Part shown: positions 9,468-17,577 of the stretch, piece by piece | Numbering within the stretch: position 1 is the first letter of the stretch | How the letters are laid out: every line of letters starts with the position of its first letter | Source of the DNA: Bacteroidota bacterium | GTDB taxonomy: Bacteria > Bacteroidota > Bacteroidia > Chitinophagales > Chitinophagaceae | Assembly: GCA_018267515.1 (NCBI GenBank) | Contig: JAFDYJ010000022.1 | Span: 1-51,983 of the forward strand | Length of the DNA: 51,983 nucleotides | Reading direction: 5' to 3' | The notes under the pieces: model-generated | The model's database searches: none | Seen by the model: only the letters and a program-made list of their open reading frames with translations | What the model was told of the DNA's origin: nothing | Program-made: the position numbers and the translations under genes

Positions 9468-10355
9468 ATGAAAACAATATTATCCCTGGTAGCATCAATT
9501 TTTATTCTGTCAGCTTGTAAAACCGGTTGGACAGTTCAGGAGCGAAATGACTTTATCAGTTCCTGTGCTCAGGCTGCCGCAAAAATGGGCCAGGAAAAGG
9601 CCACTGCTTATTGCACCTGTATGCAGCAAAAACTGGAAGCAAAATATCCCAACTCAGACGAAGCCGGTAAGGCGGTAAATGCACCCGGTGCTATGCAAAC
9701 ACCTGAATTGTCTGCGATGGCCCAGGCTTGTTTAACTGGCAATACTACTAATGAGAATAATAACAATAATGGCGGCGGTATTATTGGTGGTGGTGGTGGA
9801 AATAACAATAACCAGGCTGTTGCCTGGACTGCTGATGATCAGCAAAAATTTATGACTACTTGTGTACAAAATGCAATGAATGCCGGAGCCGACAAACAGA
9901 CTTCTACTGAGCATTGTAATTGTACATTACAAAAAATTGCTGCCAAATATGCCAATTATGATGAGGCCAGCAATAAACTGACCAAGGATGAAATAGGTGC
10001 TATGGAAAAAGAGTGTAATGAGAATAATAATAAGATTGGCAATAACAATAATCCCGGAGGAGTAATAGATGGTGGAAACAATAATAACCGGGCTGCTGCC
10101 TGGACGGCTGCAGATCAGCAAAAGTTTATGAAAACCTGTTTGCAAAATGCGTTGAATGCAGGTGCAGATCAACAGACCTCAAATGCACATTGCAGTTGTA
10201 CCCTTCAAAAAATTGCTGCAAAATATGCCAGCTATGATGAGGCTAATAACAAAATGACTTCCGAAGAAGTTAATGCAATGGAGCAGCAATGTATCCAGGA
10301 AAGAAATGGGGCAGGCGGCAAAAATGCTAATGAAGAAAATGAAAATAACAATTGA
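9468..10355 (+). CDS. Lipoprotein with three tandem four-cysteine domains
   Basis: This uncharacterised 295-residue lipoprotein has the signal MKTILSLVASIFILSAC, with Cys17 lipidated. It contains three copies of the domain found once in the preceding gene: copy 1 about 21-91 (WTVQERNDF...), copy 2 about 121-185 and copy 3 about 211-276. Linkers are runs of Asn and Gly. Each copy keeps the TC/SC ... HCxC or YCTC ... C cysteine set and a KIAAKYAxYDEA-like core (KLEAKYPNSDEA in copy 1). Copy 1 is clearly the most diverged. Copy 3 shares almost the whole segment from QTSNAHC to MEQQCIQER with the neighbouring single-domain gene, suggesting recent duplication or gene conversion. The location is probably a membrane-anchored periplasmic or surface protein; its role is unknown. 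Confidence 0.82.
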   Translation: MKTILSLVASIFILSACKTGWTVQERNDFISSCAQAAAKMGQEKATAYCTCMQQKLEAKYPNSDEAGKAVNAPGAMQTPELSAMAQACLTGNTTNENNNNNGGGIIGGGGGNNNNQAVAWTADDQQKFMTTCVQNAMNAGADKQTSTEHCNCTLQKIAAKYANYDEASNKLTKDEIGAMEKECNENNNKIGNNNNPGGVIDGGNNNNRAAAWTAADQQKFMKTCLQNALNAGADQQTSNAHCSCTLQKIAAKYASYDEANNKMTSEEVNAMEQQCIQERNGAGGKNANEENENNN

Positions 10356-10607
10356 TGCTGCCTTTTTTGCTACTTAACAACCGTTCTAAAAGCTTGAAAT
10401 TTTTTAAAAAGGATCTTCGCACCTGATCTTATGTGTTATTTAATTTGTTAGTCATAACCATAGATAATATCAGGTATAAAAGAGTCAAAGTGAAAGCCGT
10501 CTGTCTTTGAGACGAAGTAAAACCTTTCAGATGTTGACTTTTCAGGGCTAACGCAGGTATAAGAATTTGCGATAAGCTTGTTTTTAGGTTTTATCCCTTC
10601 TGTGACC

Positions 10608-10615
10608 TAATTTTG
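10608..10615 (+). promoter_or_regulatory. -7 promoter box TAATTTTG for pdhB
   Basis: This is a full match to TAnnTTTG, 24 bases before the ATG at 10640. The last three bases (TTG, 10613-10615) are also an in-frame start-like codon that would add nine residues to PdhB. Because the box must lie upstream of the transcript, that longer start is unlikely. Confidence 0.6.
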
Positions 10616-10639
10616 CCCCTCCTAAATATTAAAGAACAA

Positions 10640-11629
10640 ATGTCAAGATCAATACCGTTCAGGGAGGCATTAAGGGAAGCCATGACTGAAGAAATGAGAA
10701 GGGATGACAGGGTTTTCCTGATGGGTGAAGAGGTAGCAGAATACAATGGAGCTTATAAAGTTAGCCAGGGCATGCTGGCCGAATTTGGCCCTAAAAGAGT
10801 TATTGATACACCCATTACCGAATTGGGTTTTGCTGCGGTTGGAGTAGGCGCTGCTCAAAATGGATTACGCCCTATTGTTGAATTCATGACCTGGAATTTT
10901 GCCACATTAGCACTGGATCAAATTCTTAACACTGCATCCAAGATGCTGGCAATGAGTGGCGGTCAGATTTCATGCCCTATTGTTTTTCGTGGGCCTAATG
11001 GTTCTGCAGGTCAATTAGGAGCTCAACACTCAACTGCATTCGAAAGTTTGTATGCAAATATTCCGGGTATTAAAGTTGTTTCCCCCAGCAACGGGTATGA
11101 TGCCAAAGGATTATTGAAACAATCCATACGCTATGAAGAAGACCCGGTTATTTTTATGGAAAGTGAAGTAATGTATGGCGATAAATCAGATATTCCGGAA
11201 GATGAATATTATATCCCGCTCGGGAAAGCCGATATCAAAAAAAATGGCAGAGATGTTACTATTGTCTCCTTTAATAAAATGATGAAAGTGGCACTTGAAG
11301 CTGCATCGGAACTGGAGAAAGAAGAACTAAGTGCAGAGGTGATTGATCTTCGTACTATTCGTCCGTTGGATTGGATGACAGTTCTGGAAAGTGTTAAAAA
11401 AACAAACCGGTTGGTAATAGTTGAGGAGCAATGGCCTTTTGGATCTGTTTCATCAGAACTCTCATATCATATTCAAAAAGAAGGATTCGATTACCTGGAT
11501 GCTCCCATTCGCCGGATTACTGCTGCAGATGCTCCACTGCATTATGCGCCCAACCTGGTGGCGGCTGCATTACCCGATGTATCCCGGACGGTGAAGTTGG
11601 TAAAGGAAGTGATGTATATAAATAAGTGA
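10640..11629 (+). CDS. pdhB: Pyruvate dehydrogenase E1 component, beta subunit
   Basis: This is the beta subunit of the thiamine-diphosphate-dependent E1 enzyme that decarboxylates pyruvate and passes the acetyl group to E2. It has 329 residues, the normal length. The opening SIPFREALREAMTEEMRRDD, then FLMGEEVAEYNGAYKVS, DTPITELGFAAVGVGAA and ISCPIVFRGPNG are characteristic, as is the C-terminal RTIRPLDW and VIVEEQWPFGS region of the transketolase C domain. The alpha-subunit and E2 genes are not beside it, so the complex is encoded at split loci; in Bacteroidota the alpha gene is often elsewhere. I chose ATG 10640 because the upstream TTG at 10613 lies inside the promoter box. A branched-chain 2-oxoacid E1 beta is the main alternative. 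Confidence 0.92.
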   Translation: MSRSIPFREALREAMTEEMRRDDRVFLMGEEVAEYNGAYKVSQGMLAEFGPKRVIDTPITELGFAAVGVGAAQNGLRPIVEFMTWNFATLALDQILNTASKMLAMSGGQISCPIVFRGPNGSAGQLGAQHSTAFESLYANIPGIKVVSPSNGYDAKGLLKQSIRYEEDPVIFMESEVMYGDKSDIPEDEYYIPLGKADIKKNGRDVTIVSFNKMMKVALEAASELEKEELSAEVIDLRTIRPLDWMTVLESVKKTNRLVIVEEQWPFGSVSSELSYHIQKEGFDYLDAPIRRITAADAPLHYAPNLVAAALPDVSRTVKLVKEVMYINK

Positions 11630-11633
11630 AATA

Positions 11634-11668
11634 GTGAATGGTGAATTGTGAATGGTGAACGGAGAACG
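11634..11668 (+). repeat. Heptamer tandem repeat (GTGAATG-like, five units)
   Basis: Five consecutive seven-base units occupy 11634-11640, 11641-11647, 11648-11654, 11655-11661 and 11662-11668: GTGAATG, GTGAATT, GTGAATG, GTGAACG and GAGAACG. The array begins four bases after the pdhB stop codon, and GTGAAATA just before it may be a decayed sixth unit. No protein coding is implied. Confidence 0.8.
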
Positions 11669-11810
11669 GGCCTCTGACAATGATCTGAATTTTGTTTTTT
11701 CAGGATACAGGGTATAATAAAATTATCGTGGATAAAATTTACACTGCAGTTGCAATCTTTTCTATTGCTTCAAATCTTTGCTTTACTTTTATAATATAAA
11801 TAAATAATTG

Positions 11811-12971
11811 ATGGCAGATTTATTGATTATTGATGATGAAAAAGCAATTCGTAAAACACTAACTGAGATTTTATCTTTTGAAGGGTACAAAATTGAGGAA
11901 GCATCGGATGGCGAGGAAGGATTGAGAAAATTTAAAGAAAAAACATATGATGTCGTTCTTTGCGATATCAAGATGCCCAAACTGGATGGTATTGAATTTT
12001 TACAGAAAGCCGGAGAGTTCAATCCGGATGTTCCCATTATTATGATATCAGGTCATGGCAATATTGAAACGGCGGTTGAAGCTGTAAAGAAAGGAGCTTA
12101 TGATTATATATCGAAGCCACCGGATTTGAATCGCCTGCTGATCACCATTCGAAATGCAATGGATCGGAGCAGCCTCGTGACAGAAACGAAAGTATTAAAA
12201 CGCAGGGTGAGTAAAGTGCAGGAAATGATTGGCACTTCTGGACCCATGAAAAAAATCAGGGAAACAATTGAAAAAGTGGCTCCGACTGAGGCCAGAATTT
12301 TAATTACCGGTGAAAACGGGGTGGGCAAGGAGTTAGTGGCAAGATGGGTGCATGAAAAGAGCAACAGGGCTGCTGGTCCATTGGTTGAGGTCAACTGTGC
12401 TGCTATTCCAACAGAGTTGATCGAAAGCGAATTGTTCGGACATGAAAAAGGTTCTTTCACTTCAGCTATAAAGCAGCGGATTGGTAAATTTGAACAAGCC
12501 AGCGGCGGTACTCTTTTTTTAGATGAGATTGGCGATATGAGCCTGAATGCGCAGGCAAAAGTGTTACGGGCATTACAGGAAGGAAAAATTACAAGAGTGG
12601 GTGCCGATAAAGATATCAATGTGGATGTGCGGGTGATTGCTGCTACCAATAAAGACCTGTTGAAAGAAGTGGAAGCAAAAACGTTTCGGCTGGATTTGTA
12701 TCACCGGTTAAGTGTAATACTGATACATGTTCCTTCTCTCAACGAAAGGAGGGATGATATTCCCTTACTGATAGACCAGTTTCTGGAAGACATTTGTACG
12801 GATTATGGCACAGCTAAAAAACAAATTGATGCAGAAGCTATCCGTCTGTTGCAGCAATATAACTGGACAGGAAATATCAGGGAATTGCGAAATGTGGTGG
12901 AAAGGCTGGTTATCTTGTCCGGTAAGGGCATTACGGCGGATGATGTAAAGAGCAATGTAATGCCGAAATGA
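11811..12971 (+). CDS. NtrC-like response regulator lacking a DNA-binding domain
   Basis: This two-component regulator has 386 residues. The receiver domain (about 1-118) has acidic D8/D9, the phospho-acceptor D52 (VVLCDIKMPKLDG) and K102. The AAA+ domain (about 137-375) has Walker A GENGVGK at 167-173 and Walker B GGTLFLDEIGDM starting at 232. The arginine-rich sensor region GNIRELRN lies near 355. The sigma-54 contact loop reads GSFTSA (214-219) instead of GAFTGA. The protein stops about 20 residues after the AAA+ domain, so the usual C-terminal Fis-type helix-turn-helix is absent. No histidine kinase gene is adjacent. It may act without binding DNA itself, or not through sigma-54; both are inferences. 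The immediate upstream TTG codon is ignored in favour of ATG. Confidence 0.9.
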   Translation: MADLLIIDDEKAIRKTLTEILSFEGYKIEEASDGEEGLRKFKEKTYDVVLCDIKMPKLDGIEFLQKAGEFNPDVPIIMISGHGNIETAVEAVKKGAYDYISKPPDLNRLLITIRNAMDRSSLVTETKVLKRRVSKVQEMIGTSGPMKKIRETIEKVAPTEARILITGENGVGKELVARWVHEKSNRAAGPLVEVNCAAIPTELIESELFGHEKGSFTSAIKQRIGKFEQASGGTLFLDEIGDMSLNAQAKVLRALQEGKITRVGADKDINVDVRVIAATNKDLLKEVEAKTFRLDLYHRLSVILIHVPSLNERRDDIPLLIDQFLEDICTDYGTAKKQIDAEAIRLLQQYNWTGNIRELRNVVERLVILSGKGITADDVKSNVMPK

Positions 12972-12999
12972 CTTTTCTTTAGCAAATCTTTCGGGTCAT

Positions 13000-13033
13000 T
13001 AATTTTGAATGGAAGATTATTATAATAATTTTG
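13000..13033 (+). promoter_or_regulatory. Tandem TAATTTTG boxes (promoter) for lepB
   Basis: Two perfect TAnnTTTG matches lie at 13000-13007 and 13026-13033. The TTTG ending the first is 18 bases from the second, close to the -33 TTTG / -7 spacing described for Bacteroidota, so the first may act as the -33 element of the second. The ATG at 13052 follows 18 bases later. An in-frame TTG at 13031 lies within the second box and is unlikely to be the true start. Confidence 0.6.
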
Positions 13034-13051
13034 TCCGTTAATAATTTATTT

Positions 13052-14593
13052 ATGCCATTATCGCAGTTGCTGATTATCTATTTTATTTCCCTGTTGTATA
13101 TCATGTTGCCTTCATTCGGATTTGCAAAGCTGTTTGCAAAAGCCGGTGTGGCACCCTGGAAAGCCTATATTCCTTTTTATAATACATGGGTGATGCAGGA
13201 GCTTGCACAGCGTCCCAAACACTGGGTATTCTGGCAGATAATTCCGGTGGTGGGATGGTTCATCACTCCGGGTATTTTTATTGAATTTGCAAAATTGTTT
13301 GGAAAATTTTCACTGGGACAACATACGCTGGTATCGTTGGTCCCGTTTTTATATTTTCCGCATATTGCTTACAGGGAGGATCCGAAATTTATCGGACCAG
13401 AGGCGGTAAAAAAACATAAGAAAAGCGGGTGGAGAGAATGGGTGGATGCCGCCATATTTGCTGTGGTAGCGGCAACTTTAATCCGGACATTTGTTTTCGA
13501 AGCCTATACCATCCCTTCGGGTTCAATGGAAAAAACATTGCTGATCAATGATTTTTTATTTGTCAGCAAATTCAGCTATGGCCCCCGCATTCCGAATACA
13601 CCCTTGTCTATTCCTTTTATTCATAATTATATTCCCGGTCTTGACTGGAAATCATATTCGACAGCAGTCGAACTTCCTTATATCCGTTGGTTTTCTTCGC
13701 CAGTAAAAAGAGGAGATGTAGTGGTGTTTAATTTTCCGGCCGGTGATACCGTAATTCATAAAGCAGGATTTGAATCTGCAAATCCGTATTACGATGTTAA
13801 AAGAAGGGCGGCAGCAGGTTCAGCAAATGATCAGATGATACTGAATGATCCGGTTAATTTCCCGATTGTTGTTCACCCCCCGGATAAAACGGATAACTAT
13901 ATTAAAAGATGCATGGGCATTGCCGGTGATACATTGCAAATCATCCGCGGCGATGTTTATATTGATGGAAAGAAACAGGAGATACCACCCTATGCCGAAA
14001 GAAATTACCAGGTGGTTTTAAAAGATAATCGTTCCCTGGATCCGGATTACCTGAAAGATTTGGGTATTATGATTAATGAAACAGAAAACAGTTCGGATCT
14101 GAATATGTTAGGAAATTCAGTTTATATTATTAATATGACTGAAAAGGAGAAAGCAGCATTGGAAAAATCTCCCATAGTCAGCAGCGTACAACCTTATTTT
14201 ATCAGTACTCCGAATCCGGTTGAGTATTTTCCGTATGATACACTCCATAAGTGGTCTGTAGATGAGTATGGTCCGATCTGGATTCCCAAGAAAGGAGAGA
14301 AGGTGGTATTAAATGATTCTACCTACCCGGTTTATGAACGTGCCATCCGGGTATATGAGAAAAACAGTTTGGAGAAAAGAGATGGTAAATTTATTCTGAA
14401 TGGCAAGGAAGCAACTGAGTATACTTTTAAAATGAATTATTACTGGATGATGGGAGATAACCGGCAGGGATCTCAAGACTCCCGTTTTTGGGGATTTGTT
14501 CCTGAAGACAGGATAGTGGGTGAAGCTTCTATCATTTGGTTCAGTTGGAAAAACGGGCCAAGATGGAATCGCTTGTTTAAAGCTGTAAAATGA
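13052..14593 (+). CDS. lepB: Signal peptidase I with extra N-terminal membrane domain
   Basis: This membrane serine protease removes signal peptides from exported proteins. It has 513 residues, much longer than typical LepB (about 200-320). Residues 1-115 form hydrophobic segments of a separate membrane module (AYIPFYNTWVMQELAQ, VVGWFITPGIF) seen in Bacteroidota LepB. The S26 domain follows with catalytic Ser158 in IPSGSM and the dyad Lys285 in NYIKRCMGIAGD. The final box is MGDNRQGSQDSRFWG with EDRIVGEASIIWFSW. An insertion of about 150 residues separates the Lys box from the last box. The N-terminal module is expected to be membrane-embedded. It follows the regulator gene by about 80 bases but has its own promoter. 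The function is secure; the role of the extra module is unknown. Confidence 0.94.
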   Translation: MPLSQLLIIYFISLLYIMLPSFGFAKLFAKAGVAPWKAYIPFYNTWVMQELAQRPKHWVFWQIIPVVGWFITPGIFIEFAKLFGKFSLGQHTLVSLVPFLYFPHIAYREDPKFIGPEAVKKHKKSGWREWVDAAIFAVVAATLIRTFVFEAYTIPSGSMEKTLLINDFLFVSKFSYGPRIPNTPLSIPFIHNYIPGLDWKSYSTAVELPYIRWFSSPVKRGDVVVFNFPAGDTVIHKAGFESANPYYDVKRRAAAGSANDQMILNDPVNFPIVVHPPDKTDNYIKRCMGIAGDTLQIIRGDVYIDGKKQEIPPYAERNYQVVLKDNRSLDPDYLKDLGIMINETENSSDLNMLGNSVYIINMTEKEKAALEKSPIVSSVQPYFISTPNPVEYFPYDTLHKWSVDEYGPIWIPKKGEKVVLNDSTYPVYERAIRVYEKNSLEKRDGKFILNGKEATEYTFKMNYYWMMGDNRQGSQDSRFWGFVPEDRIVGEASIIWFSWKNGPRWNRLFKAVK

Positions 14594-14622
14594 TTGTGAT
14601 TTTTTCTGAATAAATACTTCTG

Positions 14623-14653
14623 TTTGTTGACATTTTTTTTCAATGTAACTTTT
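14623..14653 (+). promoter_or_regulatory. Promoter for cdd: TTTG - 19 bases - TAACTTTT
   Basis: TTTG at 14623-14626 and TAACTTTT at 14646-14653 (seven of eight matches to TAnnTTTG) are separated by 19 bases, the consensus -33/-7 spacing for Bacteroidota. Only four bases separate the -7 box from the ATG, so the mRNA would be leaderless or nearly so. Confidence 0.5.
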
Positions 14654-14657
14654 CACT

Positions 14658-15143
14658 ATGAAGGAAAATAAATATGAATTCAGGTATGAAGTATTTGATG
14701 ATATCAGCGGGTTGAATGAAAAAGACAGCCGCCTGCTGACAAAAGCAAGAGATATTACCATAAATGCGTATGCTCCTTATTCACATTTTCATGTAGGGGC
14801 AGTGGCCATTCTTGAGAACGGAGAAATAATGGCCGGCACAAACCAGGAGAATGCTTCTTACCCCGTAGGTATTTGTGCAGAGAGAGTGTTGTTAGGGTCG
14901 GTAGCCACACTGCATCCTGATATTCCAATTGAGACGATTGCCGTCAGCTATTCAGCTGAAAATATAAGTAGTGATCATCCCATTTCTCCCTGTGGAATGT
15001 GTCGCCAGGCTCTGTTGGAATATGAAACGAGATTTCATAAACCCATTCGTCTTATACTTAGCGGACAGACAGGAAAAGTGTTTGTAATTAAATCAGCGGG
15101 CTTGCTTTTGCCTTTAGCATTTACGAGTGAAGAGTTAGGATAA
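14658..15143 (+). CDS. cdd: Cytidine deaminase
   Basis: This enzyme hydrolyses cytidine and deoxycytidine to the uridine forms in pyrimidine salvage. It has 161 residues. Zinc site residues are Cys73 (in GICAERV) with the catalytic Glu75, and Cys112 and Cys115 in SPCGMCRQALLE. The substrate-binding FHVGAVAILENGEIMAGTN segment precedes them. The single-domain length fits the homotetrameric class. The ATG at 14658 is the only sensible start. The gene stands alone, with ogt convergent 55 bases downstream. Confidence 0.95.
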   Translation: MKENKYEFRYEVFDDISGLNEKDSRLLTKARDITINAYAPYSHFHVGAVAILENGEIMAGTNQENASYPVGICAERVLLGSVATLHPDIPIETIAVSYSAENISSDHPISPCGMCRQALLEYETRFHKPIRLILSGQTGKVFVIKSAGLLLPLAFTSEELG

Positions 15144-15198
15144 AGGGAAAGGAACAACTAAAAATTAAAAGCTGAGGTTCTGAACTTTTTCTATTACT

Positions 15199-15696
15199 TC
15201 AAAACAGTGTCTGTATTCCATAAGCCACTTTAGCTTCATGTTCCAACAGCCATTTTTTTCTCCATAATCCACCACCATAGCCTACTAAATCTCTGTTGGA
15301 GCCGATCACACGATGACAGGGGACAATAATGACGACATTATTTTTACCATTCGCATTTGCAACTGCCCGGGTTGCTTTGGTATCACCCGTTCTCCGGGCC
15401 AATTCAAGATAGCTGATTGTTTTTGCATAAGGAATTGAAACCAGTTCATTCCAGACTTCTTGCTGGAAAGGAGTTCCGGCCTGGTGAACCGGTAATTCAA
15501 ATTGCCTTAGTTCTCCGTTAAAATACTGGATTAATTGCTCAATACATTGAATTATCAGGGGAGGAAGATTTTTTTTTCTGCCGGTGATTTTTGTTGTCTT
15601 ATCATGAAAAGAAATTTCAGAAATATAATTTTCTGTCCCGGTAATTTTAATAATTCCAACCGGCGATTGATAATATGTAGTATAAGTTTCATTCAT
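15199..15696 (-). CDS. ogt: Methylated-DNA--protein-cysteine methyltransferase
   Basis: This suicide repair protein takes the alkyl group from O6-methylguanine in DNA onto its own cysteine. The acceptor Cys127 lies in the hallmark IIVPCHRVIG. The DNA-binding segment FQQEVWNELVSIPYAKTISY and the glycine-rich GYGGGLWRKKWLLEHE are also present. With 165 residues it has the stand-alone Ogt layout and no Ada regulatory domain. The ATG at 15696 lies two bases after the stop of the csaA-like gene, so the two are cotranscribed and may be translationally coupled. An in-frame TTG six bases further upstream is a less likely start. Confidence 0.95.
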   Translation of the reverse strand: MNETYTTYYQSPVGIIKITGTENYISEISFHDKTTKITGRKKNLPPLIIQCIEQLIQYFNGELRQFELPVHQAGTPFQQEVWNELVSIPYAKTISYLELARRTGDTKATRAVANANGKNNVVIIVPCHRVIGSNRDLVGYGGGLWRKKWLLEHEAKVAYGIQTLF

Positions 15697-15698
15697 GA

Positions 15699-16031
15699 TC
15701 AACCTATCTTCAAGCCATTGCTGACCTTACGTTCGGGTTGTAATAAAATTACACTATTGTTTTCATCATATATTCCCAGCACAAGACATTCACTTATAAA
15801 ATCAGCGATTTGCTTCGGCAGAAAATTCACAATGGCAATTACCTGCCGGTTCTGCAGCTCATCTTTTGTGTAAATTGCTGTCAGCTGGGCTGATGATTTT
15901 TTTTGTCCCAGGTCACCAAAATCAATAGTTAGCCGGTAAGCCGGTTTCCGGGCTTTGGGAAAATCGGTTACGCTGATAATAGTCCCGACACGGATATCAA
16001 TCTTTTGAAAATCATCCCAGTTGATATGCAT
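15699..16031 (-). CDS. csaA: CsaA-like tRNA-binding-domain protein
   Basis: This small OB-fold protein of the CsaA family was described as a secretion-related chaperone and has a tRNA-binding fold related to the end of methionyl-tRNA synthetase. It has 110 residues. The family opening is INWDDFQKIDIRVGTIISV, followed by KPAYRLTIDFGDLGQKKSSAQ, then the dimer and ligand region VIAIVNFLPKQIADFISECLVLG. ATG 16031 is preferred to a TTG two codons earlier. It is the first gene of a two-gene unit with ogt. The fold assignment is secure; the chaperone role is transferred from the family. Confidence 0.88.
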   Translation of the reverse strand: MHINWDDFQKIDIRVGTIISVTDFPKARKPAYRLTIDFGDLGQKKSSAQLTAIYTKDELQNRQVIAIVNFLPKQIADFISECLVLGIYDENNSVILLQPERKVSNGLKIG

Positions 16032-16137
16032 AGACAAATATTTTTATTTAAATTAAAGATAATAGTAACGATACTTTTTTAAAATATTTTTTTGAGGATT
16101 AATTCAGTTCCGTTTAACTTGAAGTAAATTCAATCGT

Positions 16138-17577
16138 ATGAGCAATAAAAGAAATAACAACATCAGTCGCAGAAAGTTTGTGAGAAATGCAGCAATAGTT
16201 GGCGGTAGTTTTTTTATTGTTCCCCGGCATGTTTTAGGCCGTGGTTTCATTGCGCCAAGTGATAAACTGAACATAGCCGGTATTGGAGTGGGAGGAAAAG
16301 GGGAAAGCGATCTGAGTGAATTTTCAAAAAGCCCAAATGTAAATATTGTGGCTCTTTGTGATGTGGATGATCGCCAGTCAGTAAATTCCCGTCAGCGATT
16401 TCCGAAAGCAAATTATTATAAAGACTTCCGAGTGATGCTGGAAAAAGAAAAAAATAATATTGATGCCTGTTCCATTTCCACTCCGGACAATTGCCATGCA
16501 GTAGCCACATTAGCTGCCATGCAATTAGGAAAACATGTTTATACCCAGAAACCATTGACGCATGATATTTATGAATCCAGAATTTTAGCGCAGGCTGCAA
16601 AGAAGTATAAAGTAGTAACACAAATGGGCAACCAGGGCGGATCAGGTGATGGCGTAAGAAAAGCAAAAGAAATGATTGATGCCGGAATGATTGGCGATGT
16701 GAATGCAGTGCAATGCTGGACCAATCGTCCTGTTTGGCCACAAGGCATTCCCACTCCAACCGGACATTTTGATATTCCAGTGGAATTAGACTGGAATTTG
16801 TGGATAGGGCCTGCTAAAATGATTGATTACAATCCGGCGTACCTGCCATTTAACTGGAGAGGCTGGTGGGCTTTTGGTACCGGTGCGTTAGGTGATATGG
16901 CTTGTCATATTATGGATCCGGCATTCCGTTGTTTGCCGATAGATTATCCAAATGAAGTGGAATGCAGTATTGCAACCATCTGGAAAGCCATGTGGGATGA
17001 TACTATGAATCCTGACAGTTGTCCGCCATCTTCCATTATTCATTTGAATTATCCGAGAACAGATGGGAAAGGAAATATAAAAGTGTCCTGGTACGATGGA
17101 GGACTGTTGCCTGAACGACCGGACGAATTACTGCCGGAAGAACCTTTTGGAAACTGGGATGGTGGATTGTTGTTTATAGGAAACAAAGGAAAACTATTAG
17201 TGGATTGTTATGGGGCCAACCCAAGATTGTTGCCAACGAAATTGATGAAAGAAAAAACAATGCCTCCCCAAACTATTAAGAGAGTTCCTGAAGGTCATTA
17301 TCTCCAATGGGTGAATGCCTGCATTGCCGGATATGGAAAAGGGGAAACCAGTTCACCATTTCATTATGCAGGCCCGTTTGCTGAAAGCGTTTTAATGGGC
17401 AATCTTGCTATACGCAGCTACATGATGAAAAACCCGAATGGAAAAGGATGGGATGATAAATATCTCGGACGTAAAAAACTTTTGTGGGATGCAAAAAATA
17501 TGAAGATCACCAATTTTGATGAAGCCAATCAATTTGTAAAAAGAGATTACCGAGAGGGATGGACGCTGACATTATAA
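16138..17577 (+). CDS. Tat-exported Gfo/Idh/MocA-family oxidoreductase
   Basis: This is a probable NAD(P)-dependent sugar or polyol dehydrogenase of the Gfo/Idh/MocA family. The 479-residue protein begins with a twin-arginine signal (SRRKFVRNAAIVGGSFFIV), so it is exported folded with its cofactor. The Rossmann motif is AGIGVGGKGESD (about residues 45-57). The catalytic-lysine segment is VYTQKPLTHD, the EKP-like motif with Gln replacing Glu. The Trp-rich central domain (WNLWIGPAKMIDYNPAYLPF) is typical of the exported Bacteroidota/Planctomycetota subgroup. The last six bases overlap the convergent dps gene. The substrate cannot be deduced. Confidence 0.9.
   Translation: MSNKRNNNISRRKFVRNAAIVGGSFFIVPRHVLGRGFIAPSDKLNIAGIGVGGKGESDLSEFSKSPNVNIVALCDVDDRQSVNSRQRFPKANYYKDFRVMLEKEKNNIDACSISTPDNCHAVATLAAMQLGKHVYTQKPLTHDIYESRILAQAAKKYKVVTQMGNQGGSGDGVRKAKEMIDAGMIGDVNAVQCWTNRPVWPQGIPTPTGHFDIPVELDWNLWIGPAKMIDYNPAYLPFNWRGWWAFGTGALGDMACHIMDPAFRCLPIDYPNEVECSIATIWKAMWDDTMNPDSCPPSSIIHLNYPRTDGKGNIKVSWYDGGLLPERPDELLPEEPFGNWDGGLLFIGNKGKLLVDCYGANPRLLPTKLMKEKTMPPQTIKRVPEGHYLQWVNACIAGYGKGETSSPFHYAGPFAESVLMGNLAIRSYMMKNPNGKGWDDKYLGRKKLLWDAKNMKITNFDEANQFVKRDYREGWTLTL

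Noticed and set aside
10356-10607. Possible RNA leader upstream of pdhB
   Set aside because: Only a five-base CGTCT/AGACG stem and a short CAGGTATAA direct repeat are visible; neither is enough to call a structured element.
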